Assembly: GCA_037178625.1 (NCBI GenBank)
Contig: CM074130.1
Coordinates: 1,426,001 to 1,490,000, forward strand
Direction: 5' to 3'
DNA from: Skeletonema tropicum
Lineage: Eukaryota; Bacillariophyta; Thalassiosirophyceae; Thalassiosirales; Thalassiosiraceae
DNA: 64,000 bases
Positions within the stretch are counted from its first letter, which is position 1. Each line of letters opens with the position of its first letter. A program made the translations under genes and the position numbers. Positions 45,555-55,661 of the stretch are shown piece by piece. A model generated the notes under the pieces. The model was not told where the DNA came from, searched no databases, and worked only from the letters and a program-made list of their open reading frames with translations.

Positions 45555-45941
45555 CAGGGTTGTATCCACTCCGTACCCACCGAAAAAATACCTAGGATAT
45601 CAGGTATTTTTTGGGTATTGGGTGTAACTATTGCGTACGTACCTGGTCGATTTCTGTATGGGTACTTACCTGAACGTGCTAACCTGAGGGTAACTACCTT
45701 CTGGGTACTCCTAATCAGGTACGAAAGAGCTCAAAATACCCGTAAAATAGCGAAATTCACCCCTGAAATTACCAAAATTCTTCAGAAAAGTACCCATTCA
45801 AGGACCTGACTCGTACCTAAGTGGGTCACCTAGGTAATGGGTAGGTACGTAACCAAGTAATACGTACCCAGCCGAAAATACGGATGGGTATTACCCAATA
45901 CGTAGGTACCTACGTATTTTCGGACTCTAGGTATAACCCTG
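45555..45941. mobile_element. 387-bp hAT-type MITE
   Basis: The ends are CAGGGTTGTATCC on the left and the inverse of CAGGGTTATACC on the right. The element is flanked by an exact 8-bp duplication, accccaac (45547-45554 and 45942-45949). The interior is AT-rich and full of tacc/ggta and tacgta steps, giving several short inverted repeats, for example ccgaaaatacgg near 45873 and its inverse near 45913. It has no coding capacity. Size, ends and duplication make it a non-autonomous hAT MITE, of a different family from the element at 44275. Confidence 0.85.
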
Positions 45942-45949
45942 ACCCCAAC

Positions 45950-47848
45950 GCTAAGTAGCCCCTAACTTAAATAACTCGGATTTAGGTACATAGAGATAAT
46001 AGGCCGACCAGAGGCCGACCCCAGAAGTTGAGGGGCGCAAGCCAAAGGTGGCTCAAAATGATGCTCTGATAGTGCTTGGCTCTTGAACTTCGAGCGCCCC
46101 GCGAGTTCTGACTATGTAACAGCGATTTCAAATTTTTGTGCATTCGATGGAGGAGCCGAATGTGTTCTGTGGGATTGCTGTGCTTTAACAACCACCGGTC
46201 GATCTGTTCAAGATCTGATGCCTCGGTCATTCGAATCTATGACATCGGTAGTGGACGTCCGAGCATTATCGTACGTTTTCGAATGAATTATACAATCCTA
46301 TGGCAACCATCCTTTTTGTCTCTCAGTGAAGTGACAGTGGAGGGGGTGTGGGTGAAAGAGCATGACAACTTGCGGGACGCTCACATAACTTGGTTCATCT
46401 TGACGCTGCTATGTCTTCTGATTATGATAGGCACTTGAAATAAGAGCGCCCCGCGAGTTCCGACTACAAAATAGTCATTTCATTTTTTTTGGATTGTATG
46501 GGGTGTGGTAGGAGGAGTGAATTAACATGAGTTGCTAGATGGAGAAATTTCAATGGAATGGAGCCGCTGATCTCGTCCACCCCTTATAGTGCAATTGGCT
46601 GTGCTCGGATCATTTTCATCATTCGCAATGAGTCATTCGGCATGTTTCGAATGAATCAGCATTAATTTACTGTGGAGGAGTCCTCAAATTCATGTTCTCT
46701 CGACGATAAGTTACGAACTAAAGCGCGTCCTTGAAAAATGCACCAAGAACCCATTCAACATACTCTCGAGAGCACATTGTCGAGTCTGTGCAGTTACTGT
46801 TGGTACGTTTCACCTGCGTCTCTTCGGATAAGAGAGAATAATGTCACACAAAGAAGGGGTAAAGATGAAAGATTGCGTTTCAAGTATATGACAACCTAAT
46901 TGAGTTGCGATTCGATGTTTGCAGCAGAATTCCATTGCGCAATCTCTCTAAAGAAGTGTTCTTGCCGTGCTTCGGCTAAATACATTCGCTCTATCAATTA
47001 TGCTATCATTTACATTCGTTGTGACATGAAGTATTGTCTTCCTTTGTCCAGATTGGCTCGAAAATTAGCTTGGAAAAAGGGGAATGAACACGTAATCGAC
47101 AAGAAACGAATGGGCATGATGTAAACGTTCAATGACAAGTAAACTTAAGCGCTAATAGATGGTAATACTGTTCTTTCTTTCCCCGAAAGGAAGTGTCGCT
47201 GCTACAGATCTTTGTGGATGGAGGGCGATGATTTAAAAATTCACACTTCAGGCCTCGTCGCGCCTCGTCTTCGCAACGCTCTAGAATTGGCCGCGCATCG
47301 GAAACCGTGGCCACTGCACACGATATAATTAAAGCTTCGATTGATCTCTTTACTATGCCCGATGATATCATCAGTGTCAATATAATCATCTAATGCTTCA
47401 TTATCCATCTTGAGGTAAAAGAATATCTTGTGTTGTCAAAGCGCCTAAGTACAATACGCTGGTTAGAATGCCACACCATTCCCAAAATGCATTGCAAAGG
47501 CATCTCAATATTCGCGGAGTGGGGAGGGACCCATGAAGCGCTGAAATCGAAATCTATCTGTCGAACCGCATGATCTGGGTAAAATTGCGCGAAATCCTTA
47601 AGTGTAGAAATCCTTAATTATTGCGGGAAGGAATTTTGTTAGGGTTAGTCTTTGTTACATTTTGTTACCCCTGAAGTAAGTTCGAATCGTCACACAAATG
47701 TTACAGCGATTCTTTTTGCATCCTTTCGTTTGGCTTGATCGAATAAGTAGTAATGCTGCCCGCATAAGCTATGATACGGCTAGGCAATGCTAGAAAAAAG
47801 GATTTTATTACATATCTCAATATTTAGTGAGTAGTGAGAAGAATCTGC
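45950..47848. other. Gene-poor stretch with a direct repeat
   Basis: No gene is recognised. A 23-bp block starting gagcgccccgcgagtt occurs at 46092-46114 and 46444-46466 with one mismatch, bounding about 350 bp. Short frames near 46900 and 47129 lack any domain. Confidence 0.4.
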
Positions 47849-47890
47849 CGCTGACCCCATCGCCTGCCTCTCGCAGGCATGGGGTCAGCG
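47849..47890. repeat. Strong GC-rich hairpin
   Basis: The arms cgctgaccccat-c-gcctgc and gcaggc-atggggtcagcg pair over 18 bp with a single bulged C and a five-base loop (ctctc). No gene lies within several hundred bases. It could be a structured RNA element, a transposon end or a terminator-like site. Confidence 0.8.
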
Positions 47891-49332
47891 TTCGAAAATC
47901 AAGATACCTGTGACTTCCTGAGGTTGCCGCTCATCGTTCGGCCTCAGCTACGTGCATGCGCCTCTAGAGTACTGCTTTATCTCTCCTCTTTTACTCGCAC
48001 ACGGTGCACCCTTGTTGTTACTACTGCTTAGCTCTGGCACTCTATGTATGGATGTTCGAGCCAATGATTCTTGTGTCTTGCATTTATTGATTGTAAAAAC
48101 ATCTACTTTCTCTTTGCAGAAGTCCAACTTGTTTTTGTACGAATGCATTCCCCTGCCCTTTCCATTTCTGTTGCATTGCACCGGTATTGCTCCAACACCA
48201 GTGTCCAATCATCTGATGAAACCTCTGTCCGGGTATGGTCCTCATCAGATGCACGAGATGGCACTCTAATCGATACAGTTAAGGAATCAAGGTAAAATCC
48301 ATCGACCACATCTAAAATACAGCCTGATGGTTGGAATTCTCTGTCTCGTCACAATGTTTTGCACCCAAAATAACACTTGTAAATTCATACTTCGTGTTTG
48401 CTTTGGAAAGATATCATCCGATGATACCAACGCCGCGCTTGATTCGACACTAATATTTTATCTTCCTCCCATTATAGCGAAAAATATTCTCGATCATATC
48501 TATTTGGTTTTCATCATTTGCTGGGCTTTTTGCATCATGTGATATTGACACCATTAAAACCACCTTGTACTACGCAGCACGGACGATTGCAGCTCTTCAA
48601 TATGTGTTCAATGCCATTGTATATTAACGAATTCATGACCTCCTATCTATTTACTCGATGCATCAATAAATCACTATCTCTATCGAGGGATAGTGCGATA
48701 AAGAGATCAGTTCTCATCATGACATCATAAAATAGTCTACGTTGTGCGGTTCGGTGTTTGTTGTTGAATGAGACAGGGTGTTGGATAAAGATTAATTTGT
48801 AGCGTCTCCGTCACAACTTCTCCTCGTCGCTTTTATCTGCTGATACGAAATAAGATCATTGATCTGAATCTTTTGACTCACGAAGCACTGCTGTGTTCGA
48901 CGCCATTCAAATACTTCACTAAATCATTCCTTTTGATTTCGTAGTTTCCGTTTCCCGTCAGCCATGTCTTAGCATCAATATTTTGAGGCTTTCATCACTC
49001 CATCATTCTTCGGCACATGAGACAGAAGATGCTCCATTTGTGACTTTCGCAACATTCATTGCAAAGGAGGGTGTATAGGGTGTAGGGCGTGTCGATAGTA
49101 CCAGTCCGCATCGGCCCACCACGGAGAGTTAAAGAAGTACGGTAACTCACGGATTCACAGATGCTTTAAGATACTCCATACAAAGGCAGTTTGAAAGAAT
49201 GCATCTTTATATGGTTCTGCAATCTGTGTGGAGCTCTTGGACAAGATGGAGTACATCGACGATTCGTTCTCGACACTGCTGAAGTTGTGGGTGATAATGC
49301 CCACGTGAATGCCTCGTCTTCCTTTCAGATAT

Positions 49333-49403
49333 CTACGTCGGCGTTTTTTATTTTTGAACTACAAATATTGCAGCAAAGCCCTCTATGAAAAACGCCGACG
49401 TAG
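49333..49403. repeat. Inverted repeat, 16-bp arms
   Basis: The arm ctacgtcggcgttttt (49333 onwards) is matched by its inverse aaaaacgccgacgtag (49388-49403) across about 39 bp. No gene lies adjacent. It is probably a small transposon relic or fold. Confidence 0.7.
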
Positions 49404-49510
49404 CTTCTCAATACGAAGGACTTGTTAATAGTAGTTGGCATGGGGACGCCGTCACATCATGGTGTTGTGCAACTTTTGTTGTGGTGAGTGGTAGGTGAGT
49501 GGTGGTGATG

Positions 49511-50322
49511 AAAATCGGGCGGCCCAGCGCACGCTGATTCACAGCGCGATTTTAAGTGAAAGTGGTGGTACCGTAAAAGTTGTATAATATTAGCCCTTAT
49601 CTACGTGCCTACATACGAAATCAACCATTTTTACCGACACACACCGCACAAAAACACCCCCTCCATGGTGATTATTCGGCGTACTCTAGTACCTTAGGAA
49701 GTGCTTGTGACCATCATAGTAACGGCCTTTTTGTCTTCTTCAACATCATTAGAAGCGATTAAGTTAGTTACTATGATGGTCAGGAGCAATATTGAGAGAG
49801 CTAGAGCGCATTTTCAGCGCACAGGTGCCGACGCCGAACTTCTGCACCATGTCGGTCCCTAAAAGAATTTTCGAGGATGTCTACAGCGATGATGCTCGGC
49901 TGATCGATACAATACATTTTTTTGAATGTACCGACAAAGTATTATTGCCACAGCCACCCCCAAAGTCACTCAAAGCACTGCCTTGCGGTGAAAATTCGAC
50001 GCATCATCACAATATTTGACCCCCTATCCGAAGGGCCTCTCGTCGTAATTATTAATGTTCTGACCAAATAATCTTGTTATTATATATTAATAGAAGCGAT
50101 TTAATCTATCAAACTTAATTAGGGACTTGGTATTAGCTGAGGAGATATAGGCGACGGCGTCTACGCTGTCGGATGCCATGGTCATGATGGTTTTTTGATG
50201 TACGGTAGCTCGTGTAAGTGTACAGTAGCTAAGGTAAGGTAAAAAATAACGTACATAGGAGCTCAAATAAAAACGCAATTTACTAGCGCGGTGAATCAGC
50301 GTGAGCGGGGATGCCCGATTCG
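49511..50322. mobile_element. Possible MITE with imperfect terminal inverted repeats
   Basis: The left end (aatcgggc, then cacgctgattcacagcgc, 49515-49552) is mirrored by the right end (50282-50319) at roughly 75-80% over 45 bp. No clear target duplication was found. The span of about 810 bp has no recognisable gene. It includes a nested hairpin (gaccatcatagtaac, 49709-49723, and its inverse 49767-49781). Confidence 0.4.
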
Positions 50323-51445
50323 TGGTTCCACAAAAAATCACAAAATGGACGACCATCTCTTTCTCGGGATAAAATGGGGTTATTAGGTAGGAGCATACTA
50401 ATTCCTACAAAATACTGCGCTGCAATCTGGAGTGATCTAGCCACACCATCAGAAAAGCCACCTGTCGCCTTGTTGCGACCGACACTCTCACCAAAGGATG
50501 CATCACAGAAGGAACGAAGCCCTGAAACTTATGCCCCAGTTATAATATGATATAGAGCAATGATTGGGGGGCATAAACCTGATAAAAAGAGTCTTATTTT
50601 CTCCTTGAAGCGACGAGTCAATAATTACAAAAAACTCGTCTCAAATTAAATGGGCACAATAACCACCATCAATTGTTGTATACAGCCACCAATAATTCCA
50701 AAACACATCCAAAACAGAACTAACAAATCATTGCGGTAATAATATACATTGGTATTGTTTGAAGTAGTGTTTTCAATCGGATAATATTAAATATTATTTG
50801 GTACAATAAATTACAAAATGTAGTCCTCTACACCATGATAAATAATATGACATCTATCACCTATACTGCGGCTGCTAGAGCGTGTATACCCCCCCCCCGA
50901 CATCCTCTGTTATGTTGAGCGTTGAAGAATTGTGTTTGCATCGTTGTTATGGACTGTTTATATGGTTGATTGTTGCATATTAATTATGTGAAACATCACA
51001 TCATATCGATCACATGTGCGCCTGGGTAATAATGAATAGAGGGAGCACTCTCATACGTGGGGCACGACCTCGGAAGTCAATATTATGTTGCAGATGAGAT
51101 ATGTAAAGTAGGGGACCTTGTAGTGCAGAGTATCATTGCCAAAAGGATCATATCACAGGTGGACGAAGATGACCAATTTTCATATCGTTGATGGCGAGTA
51201 CAATAACTCAACGACGGCATCTACCTCGACAAAGAAACGCCTCCATAATATACCCAATAGTACTGGAGAGCGATATAGGTGCGTATATTGGTTATATTTG
51301 AAGCGTGTGCATTGTTGGGGCCGTCGGTGGGAGCGGCAGCTTCATGGTTGATGTCAAAAAGTTCAGCATTAGGTAGGACTTATAGGTAGTATGTACGTTC
51401 TACGAAGATTTGAATTCCTACGTAGGGCCTTAGAACTCGTGACAG
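50323..51445. other. Gene-poor stretch, nothing recognised
   Basis: This is AT-rich sequence with a poly-C run near 50892. No gene, RNA or clear repeat was identified. Confidence 0.4.
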
Positions 51446-51964
51446 GCTACCGCGCTCAAAAAATCGCACCACTCAGAAAATCGCACCAAAAATATTTTGC
51501 TAGCTTTCTACGCACAAAACACACATCGACTGAAACTAGCGCCTCACTACACTCAGCATCGACCCTCTGCCTACCTGCACCGACCATAAGTTGATAGTAC
51601 ATGTTATTACCTTTCGATTAAGCCTCTGGGAGTCATCATATGCACCATACTCGCATTACAACAGCTGCATAGGTGCTCATATACGCATGCGTCATGCATA
51701 GAATCACTTTTTTACCAGCTGAAATAGGCTGTTTTGGAACGATGCTTGCGCTTTATCTACTAGTTATATACTAGTCAGCTAATTAATAATTGTATTCGAA
51801 TATACTTTCTCAAGAGATTCTGGATATCAGTTTGGGTTCAACATGTTAATAGGTGCGCTCTATAGAGGGCATACTCACATGGTTGTTTCGTATTTGTGTG
51901 GTGTCGCCTAGTTGTGGAAAAATTTCACCAAAATTTTTTGGTGCGATTTTCTGAGCGCGGTAGC
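51446..51964. mobile_element. 519-bp MITE (GCTACCGCGC family), copy 1
   Basis: The ends GCTACCGCGCTCA followed by aaaaatcgcacc match in inverted orientation over 25 bp with one mismatch. The subterminal block tca(a/g)aaaatcgcacc is repeated in tandem on the left. No coding capacity and no clear target duplication. The first 10 bp are shared with the element at 58471, defining a small family. Confidence 0.7.
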
Positions 51965-54900
51965 AGGGACCTGCCGCGAACTAGACCCCCCTGGTCGGCT
52001 TAGACCCCCCCTCCAAATCACAGCCTAGCCAAAATATTTAGACCCCCCTCCTCCGGTTTCGACTAGCAGGTAACTTAGTAAGGCGATCACTAGGGAGTCA
52101 AATAAACGTTACTCCCTCTGTCCCACAAAAAACTAGCTTTTTGATTTAAGGTCGCGGCATAGCTTATTTTTGTACTAATTCATACGTAGCACGTATTTGT
52201 AATGTACGTTCGTAAATACCTAGTGGTAAAGTATGACATCCACCACCTTCCACCATCAAACATCAAACCATGGCACAAAGTTAGCACAAATCCCCCCTAC
52301 GGCACATGTCAACTACGCCAAACCTGCCAAGGGCGGTGGAGGAAATACAGCGGTATTTCATTGTCAACCCCATCAATCGTCATTATCCGTCGGAATTCCG
52401 CCACTAAGTGCTTTTGAATTTCCAAAACTAATAGATCCACCAAATGTCGTCCCATCGACGCTACGGCAACATTCGGCACGACAGTATCCACTCCTACACA
52501 TCGTTGATACGGCTCTCGCTGAATTACAATCGTCGCAGACGCTTCACCTATCAATATACCGTCGACCGCCGCCGGAACTCCGCCACAAACCGCCGCTTAA
52601 TTTGATATCAACACGTGCTGTTATTGCTGGATCCAGAACCATGTATCATATCATCAACAACAACAACACCCATGATGTATTAGTGCCTTAGAATAAAAGG
52701 GAGACAGAGAATTAGACTATTGAAGAAAATAAGTTGCATAAAATTGACGCGAATGGAGCATCATGAGCAAATCAAACATTTGTTGAACAGTATTATGGCA
52801 GGTCAGGAAAACGGAAGCGATATGAGTTTGATAGCATCCATCACTCTCACTGTGAATGATTCACCTATACAAAACCAAAAATGACACCAGCGATGATAGA
52901 GGAGTTGTGTAAATACCATCGGATACATTGATTCTGTTGCACGTCGCAAGGACACGACATCACCTGCAAAGGAGCCAATCTTATAAGATGTGAGAGAGGA
53001 GAGAGAGGCATTTACGAAGGCTTCCTTTATAACGCAGAATGAGTTTGCAAAACGAGGATTATTTTCTATGATATGATGTTATGGTACTTGATCAACTAAC
53101 CAGTCAAATAATTTGATGACTACGGCTTTCTTTGATACCGCTGCATCTGTGGTTTTGTTGTCCCAAGTCCCAATCCAATGACTCATCTACTTTCCTTCTT
53201 TTATCCTGGGCATGGAGCAAGTGGCTATTGTGTGTCCAGATTGCTTACAGATACCGCGGTTACACAGGACTGTCTTTTTGCTCTGTTTCGATACCATGAC
53301 TGATTCAGATAGTAGGACTTCTTTGTCCGTTACGTTGCTCTCGACAAGGCTGACCATGAGCGCGAATTCTTTGCACCCTCGCTCTCCATTAATCCTTGCA
53401 CTATCTATGTCGCTCTTCATTGTTGCTTTCTCCTTTCGAACTATTTCAACCTCATTCACTTGGACAGGACACCAAACATCAATCATCTCAGACGTCCTAT
53501 ACACACACCACCGACAAAGTTGATCGCTCCTCTCCATCATTCTCTGACCAGAGATCACCTTTGCAATGTGGTGCGCTCCCAGTCAAAGCAACAAGAGGTT
53601 CTCTATGATTCTTTTCAATCTTGCGTTTGCTGTTTTGTTTACTGCCACCTTCCTCTTCTTTGCTTGATGTACAAGACCAACTTGTCATCTTCGAGAGTAT
53701 CAGCTTCTATCGTCTGGATGTTGTATTCCATCTTCTCGAGCTTCGGTGCCTGGTTGCTGTGTTGTATCTTCCATCTCTGTGGCAAGCTTGTCCAGTGCCT
53801 CTTTGACTATCTTCAGATGTTTTGCTACATCTGCACAAGTCACAAATTTCACTCCGGATTAAGTTGAGCGCACTGTCCCCAATCTTCTGCCAACAGTGCC
53901 TTGAACCGTTGTTCATTTGGTTCTTAAGTTCATATTGCATGTTTGTTTGGGATACAATACGTTATCTTGTCAAAAACATTCTTCCAAAGGAACTTGTCTC
54001 CTCTATTGCTTGTCCTCAGCACATTGATAATCCTGTCAACTATCAGCGAGGGGTACAACCCACATGTACAAGTACAAGACGGCCACGTATTCAATCTGGT
54101 GCCACCCACAAGTTCTCATTGTCGTGTGGTAGGCAGTGATCTGCAGTGATAGAGTAATGAATGCTCGGTTTCACTTGACCATAGTTACGGGATTTGACCA
54201 TTTTTTTATGAATTATCGCAATAACAGCACGTGTTGATATCAAATTAAGCGGCGGTTTGTGGCGGAGTTCCGGCGGCGGTCGACGGTATATTGATAGGTG
54301 AAGCGTCTGCGACGATTGTAATTCAGCGAGAGCCGTATCAACGATGTGTAGGAGTGGATACTGTCGTGCCGAATGTTGCCGTAGCGTCGATGGGACGACA
54401 TTTGGTGGATCTATTAGTTTTGGAAATTCAAAAGCACTTAGTGGCGGAATTCCGACGGATAATGACGATTGATGGGGTTGACAACGAAATACCGCTGTAT
54501 TTCCTCCACCGCCCTTGGCAGGTTTGGCGTAGTTGACATGTGCCGTAGGGGGGATTTGTGCTAACTTTGTGCCATGGTTTGATGTTTGATGGTGGAGTGG
54601 TGGATGTCATACTTTACCACTAGGTATTTACGAACGTACATTACTAATACGTGCTACGTATGAATTAGTACAAAAATAAGCTATGCCGCGACCTTAAAAT
54701 AGTTAAAATTTGGTCAATTTTCGTCTAAAAAATTGCTATCGCACATCGTTGGAAAGCTTATTTCACGCCGGTTACGATTATATGGAGGTTGGAGGTTGTT
54801 AAGCGAGTATTTTTAATGATATTGTGACAAAAGGCGTTAAAAAACCCTTAAACATAACACTAATGTGAAACTGAATGAAACTGAAGAGGCCTCTCGGACA

Positions 54901-55375
54901 CTTGTGTAGGACCTCACGTAGGAATTAACATAGCCAATTTTTTTTGGGACAGAGGGAGTATGTCTTTTCGTCTACTTCTTCTTGTGTGCAGAACAGATAG
55001 GAGCTCCGTGCTCTGCACAGCATGGCTTGCACATATTGGTGGGCATTTTTTATTCCTATTTTGGTCAAGCACTTGACACATTACGCAGCATGACTTCCTC
55101 TTGTGATGCTACGGTATTGATTACTCCTACTGTTGAATAAAACCCATCGCATTCAAAACGCATTGGAGGAAGGCGGGCAATCCAACGGATGCTTTCATTC
55201 GCAAATGTCAACAAGACCCGTCCAGCCACTGCATCAACACACAACATCATGATGTCATCGGCATCGTGGTGGTGGTGGGTCTCTTGGGTGAAAACTCAAG
55301 TTAGACCCTCCTAGAGAAGACTAGCCAAAATTTTTAGACCCGGGGGGGGGGGGTCTAGTTCGCGGCAGGTCCCTG
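51964..55375. mobile_element. CAGGG-ended inverted-repeat element, split by a nested insertion
   Basis: The end CAGGGACCTGCCGCGAACTA plus gaccccc at 51964-51990 is repeated in inverted orientation at 55349-55375. Both ends continue with tagaccccc-type and tagccaaaa-type subterminal blocks, also inverted. Without the nested element at 52112-54958 it would be about 565 bp. The CAGGG start suggests hAT-like, but I find no target duplication; the left end overlaps the neighbouring MITE by one base. Confidence 0.6.
52112..54958. mobile_element. Foldback element with Stowaway/mariner-like ends and 480-bp inverted arms
   Basis: The outer ends CTCCCTCTGTCCCA are inverted repeats flanked by TA on both sides (52110-52111 and 54959-54960). 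This fits Tc1/mariner-class insertion and closely resembles the CTCCCTCCGT ends of plant Stowaway MITEs. Inside, an arm of about 480 bp (52146-52627) recurs inverted at 54219-54698 with about 97-98% identity. The right side keeps about 220 bp between outer end and arm that the left side lacks. The 1.6-kb centre holds only short frames; no DDE/D transposase is recognised. Long frames in the arms (for example 52233-52691) are mirrored and show no known domain. Confidence 0.8.
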
Positions 55376-55661
55376 TACCATGCTTATTGTACCATAAAAC
55401 CTCTCCAGTTGCCGTCTCGGTGCTACTGAGGGTGATGATACTGAAAACCATTCCTGTGAAGCTGGCAAGGAGGCCTTTATTTATGTTTGTCGTCGTGCAT
55501 GAAGACCTAGAAAACAAAAATTCACAAATATTGCAAAGCCCAAGATGCTTGAACCCAAATGCATTTGTAAACGAGATGCCTATTTGATCTCTTAGTAAAC
55601 CCGAGAGTCAAAGCCTAATAAAAGATACCTAATTTATACAGAGCTTGTCCCAGTATATAGC

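Noticed and set aside
52233..52691. A 152-codon plus-strand gene in the left foldback arm
   Set aside because: The same sequence occurs inverted at 54219-54698, no domain is recognised, and frames on both strands are open by composition.
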